A program made the position numbers and the translations under genes. This document shows, in pieces, positions 56,197 through 64,000 of a DNA stretch of 64,000 nt. Position 1 is the first letter of the stretch. Each line of letters starts with the position of its first letter. The notes below the pieces were generated by a model that saw nothing but the letters and a program-made list of their open reading frames with translations, made no database searches and had not been told where the DNA came from. Origin of the DNA: Psychromonas ossibalaenae ATCC BAA-1528 (lineage in GTDB: Bacteria; Pseudomonadota; Gammaproteobacteria; Enterobacterales; Psychromonadaceae); contig NZ_KB906978.1 in the NCBI RefSeq assembly GCF_000381745.1, forward strand, positions 49,639-113,638. The letters are read 5' to 3'.

Positions 56197-56238
56197 ATAG
56201 TAAGACTCATTTACAGCAGATAAATTGACCGCAATCAA
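56197..56238 (-). promoter_or_regulatory. FNR-type class II promoter of nosRZDFYL
   Basis: On the minus strand TTGATTGCGGTCAA (56238-56225) matches the FNR consensus TTGAT-N4-ATCAA at nine of ten specified bases. The -10 hexamer TACTAT (56202-56197) lies exactly 22 bp beyond it, which places the site centre at -41.5. The start would be near 56190, leaving a 40-nt leader to the nosR ATG. Confidence 0.72.
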
Positions 56239-56617
56239 TAAAGTTACCAGTTTGTTATCAACGGCCGGTGCTTTTGTGATCCAGCAGTACCTGGCAAATA
56301 CCCTTATGACACAGATGGTTATTACTAAAGTGCATCTGCTAACAATGCACAGCATCTAACAATTAATTAACACAGTGATGGAGATAAAACAGAAGTGTTA
56401 TTAACCAGTATCCACGAGCGGGAGCAAAATGCAGGTGCAGTAAAACTGGCAGCCACTTTACAGATAGCATCCTCAGTCTAGCCATAATAGTTCCACATGA
56501 GTATAGAAACTAAACTGAGAACAGCTGTTGTTTTAGTCATAATAATGACCGACACAAACGACAAGGATCACAATAAATACATAAACATAACAAGCCTGCA
56601 GAGGCATTTATCGGACT
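56239..56617. other. 379-bp region between the nosR promoter and the slipin gene end
   Basis: AT-rich, with no clear gene or hairpin. Short frames here show no family signature or ribosome binding site. Confidence 0.45.
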
Positions 56618-57388
56618 TTACTCATTTTCTTTATTATCAGCTTTGCCCTGCCCGCTTAAAGCGGCTAATAAATCCATCGGTATCGGAAATACAATGGTTG
56701 AGGTTTTCTCATTGGTAATTTCTGTTAAGGTCTGCATATATCTTAACTGCACTGCATTCGGCGCCTGATTTAATACTAAGGCGGCCTGTTTTAATTTTTC
56801 TGATGCTTCCAGCTCGCCAGTTGCATGAATCACTTTTGCGCGCCTTACCCGCTCCGCTTCTGCCTGCTTCGCTAAAGCCCGGACCATGCTTTCATCCAAA
56901 TCCACGTGTTTGACCTCAACCGTTGCTATTTTTATTCCCCAGTTATCGGTCTGCTTATCTAAAATAACCTGAATATCTTTATTTAAACGGTCCCGTTCAG
57001 CTAACAGCTCATCAAGTTCATGCTGACCTAATACTGAACGCAGTGTGGTCTGCGATAACTGACTGGTTGCTTCAAAATAGCTTTCCACATTGTTAATCGC
57101 CATCTTAGGATCAACAACTCTAAAATACACCACGGCATTCACTTTAACCGAAACATTATCTCTGGTGATCAAATCCTGAGTCGGCACATCTAATACAATG
57201 GTACGCAGATCAACTCTAACCATCTGCTGAATAACTGGAATTAAAATAACTAATCCGGGGCCTTTAACCTGATAAAAACGTCCGAGAAAAAATACCACAC
57301 CACGTTCATATTCACGTAAAACTTTAAACATACTGATAAGCAGTGCGACAACAACAATTACAATACTTGCTACGCTATAAATCATCAT
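56618..57388 (-). CDS. Slipin (SPFH/stomatin-like) membrane protein
   Basis: A 256-residue band 7 protein. One N-terminal TM (about residues 4-22) leads to the SPFH domain: FKVLREYERGVVFFLGRFYQ, KGPGLVILIPVIQQMVRVDLRT, DVPTQDLITRDNVSVKVNAVVYFRV. A helical C-terminus follows (RALAKQAEAERVRRAKVIHA, EASEKLKQAA). It is the classical bacterial slipin, with the NfeD partner upstream. A GGAGG at 6-nt spacing supports ATG 57388. The pair is a stomatin operon partner arrangement; in archaea the NfeD protease cuts the stomatin C-terminus. A membrane-quality or microdomain role is inferred. Confidence 0.92.
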   Translation of the reverse strand: MMIYSVASIVIVVVALLISMFKVLREYERGVVFFLGRFYQVKGPGLVILIPVIQQMVRVDLRTIVLDVPTQDLITRDNVSVKVNAVVYFRVVDPKMAINNVESYFEATSQLSQTTLRSVLGQHELDELLAERDRLNKDIQVILDKQTDNWGIKIATVEVKHVDLDESMVRALAKQAEAERVRRAKVIHATGELEASEKLKQAALVLNQAPNAVQLRYMQTLTEITNEKTSTIVFPIPMDLLAALSGQGKADNKENE

Positions 57389-57418
57389 GATTTTCCTCCT
57401 TATAAATAAATCAGCAGG

Positions 57419-58822
57419 CTATTTATCCGCAGCCTGCTGAATTTCCTGCTCTGTTATTAAAGTTACCTGTAACCATAAACCTGAAACGGCCTGAACAGCC
57501 GCCAGCTGGCCTTCCAGCAGATCCTGTGCACAACGTGCCTGCCAGATTTCACCGCCGACTTCCACCCAGCCTTCTCCCTGGTTGAAACTACTAACAACGG
57601 CTGCAGTTTGTCCTACCATGCAGCTTACACCGGTAGTGACTGCTTTTCTTCTCACCCGCAACAGCATACCAATAATGACAAAAGTAAAAAGCACTGAGGT
57701 TATGGAGAAACCGGCAATTAATGGTAAGGCGATCTGAAATGCAGGCATCTCACTGTCCATCAAAAAGATGGATCCAAGCGCGAAAGCTGCAATACCTCCC
57801 AGCCCGAAAATACCAAAACTTGGGCTGAAAGCTTCAGCGGCTAATAACGCGATTCCCAGCAGGATCAGTGCTAAACCAGCATAATTTACCGGCAGCATCT
57901 GCAGTGCATACATGCCCATTAATAGACAGATACCGCCTAATACGCCGGGTAAACCAAGGCCCGGATTATAAAACTCCAGCAGTAATCCATAGATACCTAT
58001 CAGCATCAGAATATAAGCAACGTTGGGATTGGTTATTGTGGCAAGAAAAGCAAAGCGCCAGTCAGGTATTCGTTCAACAAAATTAACCTGATCTAAATCC
58101 AGGCGCGTTTCAGCTCCCTTAACTAAAACTCTGCGCCCGTCAGCAAGTTTAACTAACTGCTTAAGATCATCAGCAATAAAATCAATCACATTTTCGGCCA
58201 GAGCTTCCTGCGCATCTAGGCTGGCAGCTTCCGTAACTGCCTTTTCAGCCCACTGTTCATTGCGTCCATGTAATTTTGCTAACCCTTTAATATAGGCCGT
58301 TGCATCATTAATTACTTTTTTTTCCATATTGGTTTTTGCAGATACTTTTTTATTGTCTGCCACAGGCGGGCTTGATGATTCCTCAGTTTCCTGTGACGGC
58401 TTATCCTTTTGTTCTTGTTCCGGAGAGGGTTTACTGCCCTGAATACCAATTGATACAGGAGTTGCCGCCCCTAAATTGGTGGCGTTCGCCATAACAGCAA
58501 AATGACTGGCAAATAGAATATAAGTACCGGCACTGGCAGCTCGAGCTCCAGACGGCCCAACCCAGGTAGCAACAGGGACTGATGAAACTGTAATGGCGCG
58601 AATAATATCGCGCATTGCAGAATCCAAACCGCCGGGTGTATCCATTTTAAGAATAACTAAAGAGGCATGGTTCTTATTTGCTAAATCCAGTTCTCTGCTA
58701 ATATAGTCTGAAGATGCAGGACCGATGGCTCCTTGTACAGGAATAACCCAGACCTCGGCAGCCAAAGCAGTAAAAGAATAAAACATAGAAACTAACAGTA
58801 AATAAACAGGCAAAACCTTCAT
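57419..58822 (-). CDS. Long-form NfeD membrane-bound serine protease
   Basis: A 467-residue membrane protein. A signal-like N-terminus (MKVLPVYLLLVSMFYSFTALA) precedes a ClpP/crotonase-like protease domain: DTPGGLDSAMRDIIRAI, then SGARAASAGTYI with the catalytic Ser at 97. A Lys in the MEKKVINDATAYIKGL region is the likely base. A Pro/Ser/Gln-rich insert (SKPSPEQEQKDKPSQETEES) breaks the domain. Four or so TM helices (about 245-385) and a C-terminal OB-fold domain (VGQTAAVVSSFNQGEGWVEV) follow. This is the long NfeD class; the slipin gene begins 30 bp downstream, so they are an operon. Confidence 0.9.
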   Translation of the reverse strand: MKVLPVYLLLVSMFYSFTALAAEVWVIPVQGAIGPASSDYISRELDLANKNHASLVILKMDTPGGLDSAMRDIIRAITVSSVPVATWVGPSGARAASAGTYILFASHFAVMANATNLGAATPVSIGIQGSKPSPEQEQKDKPSQETEESSSPPVADNKKVSAKTNMEKKVINDATAYIKGLAKLHGRNEQWAEKAVTEAASLDAQEALAENVIDFIADDLKQLVKLADGRRVLVKGAETRLDLDQVNFVERIPDWRFAFLATITNPNVAYILMLIGIYGLLLEFYNPGLGLPGVLGGICLLMGMYALQMLPVNYAGLALILLGIALLAAEAFSPSFGIFGLGGIAAFALGSIFLMDSEMPAFQIALPLIAGFSITSVLFTFVIIGMLLRVRRKAVTTGVSCMVGQTAAVVSSFNQGEGWVEVGGEIWQARCAQDLLEGQLAAVQAVSGLWLQVTLITEQEIQQAADK

Positions 58823-58920
58823 ATTCAGCCCTCCAGTTATTCTGTCTGTTAGTTAAGTCTAGTTCACCTTAAAAAGAGTGCAGCCTGCAATTACACATAA
58901 AATCCCTTGTTTCAGAAACA

Positions 58921-58957
58921 AAAAAACGCAGTATCCGATTTCTCAGATACTGCGTTT
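58921..58957 (-). terminator. Terminator of uraA
   Basis: On the minus strand AAACGCAGTATC pairs with GATACTGCGTTT over a 10-nt loop and runs into TTTTT, about 90 bp past the uraA stop. Confidence 0.85.
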
Positions 58958-59049
58958 GTCAGGTTAAATTGCTTAGGTTAATACCAGAAAGCCCGATGAA
59001 AACGCGTCAAGAAAAAGAGTAAACACTAACTCATTAAGTTAAAGGCTTA

Positions 59050-60333
59050 TTAATCTTTCATTTTCGGCAATAACAGGTTTAATGTGATAGCAACTATCCC
59101 GCACAAACTAACTCCCTGCAGGCTGAAAGCACCAAAACCAAATGCCATACCGCCGATACCAAATACTAATGTTACTGAAACAATACATAAGTTACGCGCA
59201 TCAGAAAGATCAACCTGGTGACGGATCATGGTATTTAAACCCACGGATGCAATGCTGCCGAATAGTAAAATCATAATACCGCCCATCACCGCAACCGGAA
59301 TTGTCTGCAGTACAGCACCAAACTTACCGACAAAAGCCAGGCAGACAGCAATAACAGCAGCCCAGCGCATAATTTTAGGATTAAAGTTTCGGGTTAACAT
59401 CACAGCGCCGGTTACTTCTGAGTAAGTAGTATTAGGCGGACCGCCGAATAATGAAGCGGCACTCGTTGCAACCCCGTCACCAAACAAGGTACGGTGCAGA
59501 CCTGGTTTTTTCACAAAGTCTTTACCGGTTACATTACTAATCGCCAGGATATCACCAACATGCTCAACTGCCGGCGCAATCGCAACCGGGATCATAAATA
59601 ATATCGCATGCCAGTTCCATTCAGGAGCAACAAAGTTAGGCATAGCCAGCCAGGGCGCGTTAGCAATCGGGGTAAAATCTAACACTCCGAAGAAAAACGA
59701 CAATGTGTACCCTACTATTACGCCGCAGAAAATTGGTACCAGTTTAAACAGACCTTTAGCCATGGTTGATACTAATAGTGTGGTCAACAAAGCAGAAAGC
59801 GAAATAATCATCGCAGTATTCTGTTCAATTAATACAAAGCTGCCGTCACCCGCTTTACCGATTGCCATATTCACAGCAAGCGGCGCAAGCCCGAGACCAA
59901 TTACCATAATCACCGGGCCGACCACAACCGGCGGTAATAAACGATGAATAAAATCAACACCGCGCAGTTTAACCGCATATGACATCACCATATAAACGAC
60001 ACCCGAAACAAACAACCCCGACATGGTGGCTGGAATGCCCCAGGTTTGTATTCCGTATGCGATTGGTGCAATAAATGCAAAAGACGAGGCGAGGAAAATT
60101 GGTACCTGCCCTTTTGTCACTAAGTGAAATAATAAGGTACCGATACCCGCAGTAAATAAAGCAACGTTAGGATCTAAGCCGGTAATTAACGGCATTAATA
60201 CCAAAGCACCAAATGCAACAAACAGCATCTGTGCGCCGGCAAGGGCTTGTTGTACAACATTTAAATTTGCGGTGATATCTTCAATAGGCGGGGTGGGTTG
60301 TGCATCTAATTCCTGCATAGAATTAGTCGACAT
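59050..60333 (-). CDS. uraA: Uracil permease (NCS2/UraA)
   Basis: ATG 60333 is chosen: GGAG lies 6 nt upstream, while a TTG four codons earlier is not needed. This 427-residue inner-membrane uracil:proton symporter has about 14 helices. UraA-type marks are FVAFGALVLMPLITGLDPN, FLASSFAFIAPIAYGIQTWG, PAVEHVGDILAISNVTGKDF (with the substrate Glu in AVEH) and FGGPPNTTYSEVTGAVMLTRN. It is the second gene of upp-uraA, as in E. coli. An intergenic hairpin can lower its expression relative to upp. Confidence 0.94.
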   Translation of the reverse strand: MSTNSMQELDAQPTPPIEDITANLNVVQQALAGAQMLFVAFGALVLMPLITGLDPNVALFTAGIGTLLFHLVTKGQVPIFLASSFAFIAPIAYGIQTWGIPATMSGLFVSGVVYMVMSYAVKLRGVDFIHRLLPPVVVGPVIMVIGLGLAPLAVNMAIGKAGDGSFVLIEQNTAMIISLSALLTTLLVSTMAKGLFKLVPIFCGVIVGYTLSFFFGVLDFTPIANAPWLAMPNFVAPEWNWHAILFMIPVAIAPAVEHVGDILAISNVTGKDFVKKPGLHRTLFGDGVATSAASLFGGPPNTTYSEVTGAVMLTRNFNPKIMRWAAVIAVCLAFVGKFGAVLQTIPVAVMGGIMILLFGSIASVGLNTMIRHQVDLSDARNLCIVSVTLVFGIGGMAFGFGAFSLQGVSLCGIVAITLNLLLPKMKD

Positions 60334-60416
60334 ATCTTTCTCCAAAAGGTTAAAACAATACTGCAGTCCAGATCATGGGACGGCAGTATTGCTGTTCTTT
60401 AAGCTGTCAATAAATA

Positions 60417-60443
60417 AAAACTGCAGGTGAAACCAGCAGTTTT
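60417..60443 (-). terminator. Terminator/attenuator between upp and uraA
   Basis: On the minus strand AAAACTGC pairs with GCAGTTTT over an 11-nt loop, followed by TATTTATT. Position between co-transcribed genes suggests partial termination. Confidence 0.6.
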
Positions 60444-60472
60444 AAGACAGCGGCAGTAGAGCTATTATTGTT

Positions 60473-61099
60473 TTATTTTGTACCGAAGATCTTGTCACCA
60501 GCATCACCCAGACCAGGTACAATATAACCCTGTTCATTTAGATGGCTGTCGATCGACGCAGTGTAAACTTCAACATCAGGATGTGTTTCTTCTAAAGCTT
60601 TTAAACCTTCAGGAGCAGCAACAAGAATGAGTACTTTAATATTTGTACAGCCGTTTGCTTTAATTAAATCCAGCGTTGAGATCATTGAACCACCGGTTGC
60701 AAGCATAGGATCCACAACTAATGCTAAACGCTCGTCAATCTGACTGACTAATTTAGAGAAATACGGTACCGGCTCAAGTGTTTCTTCATCACGGTAAATA
60801 CCAACAACACTTACTTTTGCACTCGGCATATGCTCGAGAACGCCGTCCATCATGCCTAGGCCGGCACGCAAAATAGGCACTACCGTCGCTTTTTTACCTT
60901 TAATCTGCTGAACTTCGATTTCTCCGTCCCAGCCTTGAATAGTAACATCTTCAACTTCTAGATCTTTAGTTGCTTCATAGGTTAATAAGCTTGATACTTC
61001 ACGTGCTAATTCACGAAAACGCTTAGTGCTGATATCACCTTCACGCATTAAACCAAGTTTGTGCTGAACTAACGGGTGTTTAACTTCGACTACTTTCAT
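60473..61099 (-). CDS. upp: Uracil phosphoribosyltransferase
   Basis: ATG 61099 is chosen because GGAG stands 6 nt upstream and family members start [10 protein letters not shown]. The 208-residue cytoplasmic enzyme converts uracil and PRPP to UMP in pyrimidine salvage. Marks are [26 protein letters not shown], the PRPP-binding loop [12 protein letters not shown] and C-terminal [15 protein letters not shown]. It is the first gene of the upp-uraA operon. The 209-bp gap to amtB holds its promoter and the amtB terminator. Confidence 0.96.
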   Translation of the reverse strand: MKVVEVKHPLVQHKLGLMREGDISTKRFRELAREVSSLLTYEATKDLEVEDVTIQGWDGEIEVQQIKGKKATVVPILRAGLGMMDGVLEHMPSAKVSVVGIYRDEETLEPVPYFSKLVSQIDERLALVVDPMLATGGSMISTLDLIKANGCTNIKVLILVAAPEGLKALEETHPDVEVYTASIDSHLNEQGYIVPGLGDAGDKIFGTK

Positions 61100-61243
61100 T
61101 TTTCTCTCCAAATACAAATTTTAAACCGACCAATACTAACAAAAGAATTTTCTAACAAATTATGCTGAATCATGATTCCTTTTATAAGAATAATTTTAAT
61201 TATAAAGCTGTGATCTATTCACAGCCCAATAAATTCTATATAT

Positions 61244-61280
61244 ATAAAAAAGGCCTGTGATTTTCATCACGAGCCTTTAT
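61244..61280 (-). terminator. Terminator of amtB
   Basis: On the minus strand AAAGGCTCGTGAT-GAAA-ATCACAGGCCTTT (one bulge/mismatch) is followed by TTTATATAT, 29 bp after the stop. Confidence 0.8.
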
Positions 61281-61308
61281 TTGCCTTGCTATGATAAATA
61301 AGCAGGGA

Positions 61309-62526
61309 CTAATTATTATTTAAATTAGTAGCGCCGATTTTATGAATCGAAACATCCGCACCATTAAACTCATCTTCCTGGCTGAGTCGAATCGGCATAA
61401 AGTGATTAACCGATTTGTAAACTATAAAGCCGCCGATCAATGCTGTTAATACACCCGCTATCGAGCCGATTAACTGGCTGATAAAACTAACTCCGCCTAA
61501 ACCGCCGAAGCTTTCCAGGCCAAAAATACCGGCAGCAATACCGCCCCATAGACCGCATACGCCGTGTAAAGGCCACACACCTAATACGTCATCAAAACTA
61601 GTGAATTTATTCTGTACGTAAGTAAACAGCCATACAAATAGTCCACCGGCAACCAGGCCTGTCACTAATGCGCCCATTGGATGCATAATGTCAGAGCCGG
61701 CACAAACCGCGACTAACCCGGCTAGCGGACCATTATGGATGAAACCCGGATCTTTTTTGCCGACCACTAAGGAGCTGATAATGCCGCCGACCATTGCCAT
61801 TAATGAGTTCATCGCTACCAGACCGCTGATGCCTTCAATCGCCTGCGCAGACATAACATTAAAACCAAACCAGCCGACAGATAAAATCCATGCGCCAAGC
61901 GCTAATAAAGGAATATTTGAGGGAGCAAATGCAACAACTTTTCCACCACGATAACGACCGTTACGGCTGCCGAGAATGATAATAGCAGCAAAAGCAATCC
62001 AGCCGCCGACAGCATGCACAACTATTGAGCCTGCAAAGTCATGGAATCCTGCACCAAAGCTGTTTTCAAGCCAGCTCTGAAAACCGTAGTTGCCGTTCCA
62101 GATAAGACCTTCGAAGAAAGGGTAAACGATACCGACACATAAAGCGGCGGCGATTATCATAGGATTAAAACGTGCGCGTTCTGCAACGCCACCGGAGATA
62201 ATGGCAGGGATAGCAGCGGCAAAGGTCATTAGGAAGAAAAACTTAACTAACTCATAACCGTTGTTTTCGGCTAATACAGCGGCGCTGTCGAAAAATGTCA
62301 CCCCGTAAGCAAGCCAGTATCCGAAGAAGAAATAAACTAGCGCCGAGACACCAAAATCAGACATGATTTTGACTAAAGCATTAACCTGGTTTTTATGGCG
62401 GACCGTACCAACTTCTAGAAACGCAAAACCGGCATGCATGGCAAACACCATGATCGCACCCAGTAAAATAAAGAGTGTGTCTGCGCTGTTTACTAATGCT
62501 GTTACATGATTTTGAACCGAATCCAT
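61309..62526 (-). CDS. amtB: Ammonium transporter
   Basis: A 405-residue trimeric channel/transporter for NH3/NH4+ with 11 TM helices. Family marks are the N-terminal FAMHAGFAFLEVGTVRHKNQVN, FFLMTFAAAIPAIISGGVAERARF, GFHDFAGSIVVHAVGGW with the pore His, GVWPLHGVCGLWGGIAAG with the second pore His, and SDIMHPMGALVTG. Unlike E. coli AmtB it lacks a visible glnK neighbour, so regulation by a PII protein would need one elsewhere. No NtrC/sigma-54 promoter motif was found upstream. The N-terminus lacks a cleavable signal. It is monocistronic. Confidence 0.94.
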   Translation of the reverse strand: MDSVQNHVTALVNSADTLFILLGAIMVFAMHAGFAFLEVGTVRHKNQVNALVKIMSDFGVSALVYFFFGYWLAYGVTFFDSAAVLAENNGYELVKFFFLMTFAAAIPAIISGGVAERARFNPMIIAAALCVGIVYPFFEGLIWNGNYGFQSWLENSFGAGFHDFAGSIVVHAVGGWIAFAAIIILGSRNGRYRGGKVVAFAPSNIPLLALGAWILSVGWFGFNVMSAQAIEGISGLVAMNSLMAMVGGIISSLVVGKKDPGFIHNGPLAGLVAVCAGSDIMHPMGALVTGLVAGGLFVWLFTYVQNKFTSFDDVLGVWPLHGVCGLWGGIAAGIFGLESFGGLGGVSFISQLIGSIAGVLTALIGGFIVYKSVNHFMPIRLSQEDEFNGADVSIHKIGATNLNNN

Positions 62527-62693
62527 TCTTTTCTCTTTCCATTAACAGTGAAATTTATAGGATCTTATCTTATCTCCGCCCTGTTAAACAAGCATCTATA
62601 CATATAGTTACAAAATATTACAATAACAAATACTTTAGGGGTAGTTAAAAAAGAATGTACAGATAATGCAGTGATAACTTAAAGGTAAGAGTT

Positions 62694-62720
62694 TGCCTCT
62701 GCTTAGATTAAGCAGAGGCA
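62694..62720 (-). terminator. Hairpin after the CNNM gene
   Basis: TGCCTCTGCTTA pairs perfectly with TAAGCAGAGGCA over a 3-nt loop, 20 bp beyond the stop. It lacks a T-run on the minus strand. Confidence 0.6.
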
Positions 62721-62739
62721 GGGGTACAGGCAGAATTAA

Positions 62740-63786
62740 TTACTTAGCAGACTTCTGTGTTTTATTACGTAAACGGTCCCGGTAATTATCTTTAGCAAAT
62801 TTCTGCAAATCTTCAACGTTATCGCTCTCATCAACAATTTCTCGTCCAAGCAGGGTTTCAACAGCATCTTCCAGCGTTACCACTCCCGCTGTTTGACCAA
62901 AATGATCTTCTACTAAAAAAAGCTGTTCATGACGTTTAATAAACAGATCAAGTAAATTAAGAACCGGAAAACTTTCAGATATACGGTGTAATGGCATTTT
63001 AATATCTTTTAACAGAGTATCACCACGACCTTGACGCTCACACTCATACAACTCGCCTTTAATAATCACGCCTGAAATAGCATCAATACCCTCGGTATAG
63101 ACAGGGATACGAGTAAAAAAGGCGGTCTGCTCTTCACTCAGCGCTTCTTTAACCGTCATCATTTCCGATAATGCATGCACTACACTGCGGGGAGTTAATA
63201 TATCTTCGGTTTTTGCCTCGCGCAGCTTAAGAATATTTTCCACAAGCTGGTTTTCCTGTGTTGCGATTGCCCCCTCTTTATAACTCAGCGCAGTAAACGC
63301 CAGTACTTCTTCACGGCTGATTGAGTCGTTTCGATTACCGCTGAATAAGCGTGTTAGGAGAGTCGACAACCACACCAGCGGAAAAACTAATTTAACTAAA
63401 AAGTTGATTACATAAGCAGACGGTACGGCAAGCTGACGCCAAAAAGTAGCCCCCAGCGTTTTAGGTATAATCTCAGAGAAATATAAAATAGCCAGCGTTA
63501 ATAAAAATGCGATTAATGTTTCCCACTTATCGCCGTATATACGAATAGCTTGTGCACCAACACCGGCGGCTCCCATTGTATGGGCAAAGGTATTTAAAAT
63601 AAGGATACTGGAAATGGAGTGATCCAACTGTGCTTTTGTTTTTTCTAAAACAGCTGCGCCGGTTGGTTTTGTCTCTCTTATCTGTGCAACATAGGTAGGC
63701 GTAACGGATAATAATACAGCTTCAAGAACCGAACATATAAACGATATGCCGATTGCCAGTATTAAATAGATCACAAGTAGGGTCAT
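62740..63786 (-). CDS. CNNM/CBS-domain membrane protein (putative magnesium/cobalt efflux family)
   Basis: A 348-residue inner-membrane protein. The N-terminal CNNM (DUF21) domain has about four helices (YLILAIGISFICSVLEAVLLS; ILILNTFAHTMGAAGVGAQA; LIAFLLTLAILYFSEIIPKT; FLVKLVFPLVWLSTLL), with the family SEIIPKTLGA motif. A CBS pair follows: LTPRSVVHALSEMMTVKEAL and FLVEDHFGQTAGVVTLEDAVETLLG, then REIVDESD. It lacks a CorC_HlyC domain at the end. Family members act in Mg2+ or other divalent-cation efflux; the precise ion is not known. It is the last coding gene at the right side, ahead of tRNA-Asn. Confidence 0.88.
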   Translation of the reverse strand: MTLLVIYLILAIGISFICSVLEAVLLSVTPTYVAQIRETKPTGAAVLEKTKAQLDHSISSILILNTFAHTMGAAGVGAQAIRIYGDKWETLIAFLLTLAILYFSEIIPKTLGATFWRQLAVPSAYVINFLVKLVFPLVWLSTLLTRLFSGNRNDSISREEVLAFTALSYKEGAIATQENQLVENILKLREAKTEDILTPRSVVHALSEMMTVKEALSEEQTAFFTRIPVYTEGIDAISGVIIKGELYECERQGRGDTLLKDIKMPLHRISESFPVLNLLDLFIKRHEQLFLVEDHFGQTAGVVTLEDAVETLLGREIVDESDNVEDLQKFAKDNYRDRLRNKTQKSAK

Positions 63787-63867
63787 TTAGTTATATTTAC
63801 TCTGTTTAGAATTGGGTACGTAGTGTACCGGATATTTGCAAAAAGAAACACTCTCTTTATTAAATAC

Positions 63868-63905
63868 AAAAAAAAAACCCTAAGTTCGCTAGAACTTAGG
63901 GTTTT
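63868..63905 (-). terminator. Terminator of tRNA-Asn
   Basis: On the minus strand AACCCTAAGTTC-TAGC-GAACTTAGGGTT runs into a T-run, just past the 3' end of the tRNA. Confidence 0.92.
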
Positions 63906-63909
63906 AATG

Positions 63910-63985
63910 TGGCTCCTCTTGCTGGGCTTGAACCAGCGACACACGGATTAACAGTCCGTTGCTCTACCAACTGAGCTAAAGAGGA
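63910..63985 (-). tRNA. tRNA-Asn (anticodon GTT)
   Basis: A 76-nt cloverleaf on the minus strand. The acceptor stem TCCTCTT pairs with AAGAGGA, with encoded GCCA at the 3' end. The D-arm AGCTCAGTTGGTAGAGC, the anticodon loop CTGTTAA with GTT, and the T-arm GCTGGTTCAAGCCCAGC all fit. A strong terminator follows at once. Confidence 0.97.
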
Positions 63986-64000
63986 ATTGATCTTTGTAAA

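Noticed and set aside
56128..56355. Minus-strand 75-residue frame overlapping the nosR start
   Set aside because: It covers the FNR-type promoter and overlaps nosR in another frame, with no motif.
62527..62690. Sigma-54/NtrC promoter for amtB
   Set aside because: No TGGCAC-N5-TTGCA element was found upstream of amtB on the minus strand.

Overview
The window is a 64 kb chromosomal segment of a marine-type gammaproteobacterium. Low-to-moderate GC, a vibrio/Psychromonas-like gene set (DcuC, YqiJ/YqiK, ScrARBKY, YibE/F, NosRZDFYL) and short TA-flanked repeats support this. Psychromonas or a close relative is my best guess, by inference only. No prophage, CRISPR array or complete insertion sequence was seen. 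One tRNA gene (Asn) lies at the right edge.

Layout. 1-8.5 kb: the 3' part of a leuA-type 2-isopropylmalate synthase, an orphan Xre/MbcA/ParS-like antitoxin-family protein, an uncharacterised exported protein, dcuC, an AraC regulator, a GNAT acetyltransferase, an rsgA GTPase and a broken solute-binding-protein gene. 8.4-14 kb: an exported GH31 alpha-glycosidase behind a perfect 18-bp LacI-type palindrome, then a periplasmic cupredoxin paired with a membrane class III adenylate cyclase. 14-29.5 kb: a virK/ybjX gene broken by one in-frame TAA, a MITE-like repeat, an NCS2 purine permease, orphan binding proteins, an HD-GYP protein, a 5'-nucleotidase lipoprotein, YibE/F, DUF2167, a D-amino-acid aminotransferase, a second MITE-like repeat and a LysE exporter.

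29.8-39.6 kb is a sucrose island: scrB, scrR, scrA and scrK, then (after a DUF4328 gene) a second nearly identical scrA and the porin scrY. Sites of the form TTGGGAACGTTTGCA(A/G) precede scrB, scrR, scrA and scrY. The scrA and scrY promoters are copies of one another, with a CRP-like half-site about 60 bp upstream of the predicted start. Sucrose would enter through ScrY, be phosphorylated by ScrA and be cleaved by ScrB; ScrK phosphorylates the released fructose.

40-48 kb: an acyl-CoA thioesterase, the flotillin pair yqiJ-yqiK and an RND efflux pump with its adaptor. 48-56.2 kb: a complete nosRZDFYL nitrous-oxide reductase operon on the minus strand, with an FNR-type site placed exactly for a class II activated promoter. 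56.6-64 kb: a slipin-NfeD pair (the second SPFH module here), upp-uraA with an intergenic terminator, amtB, a CNNM/CBS membrane protein and tRNA-Asn. Start codons were moved inward from the longest reading frame where a ribosome binding site and signal peptide favoured it; these cases are noted.
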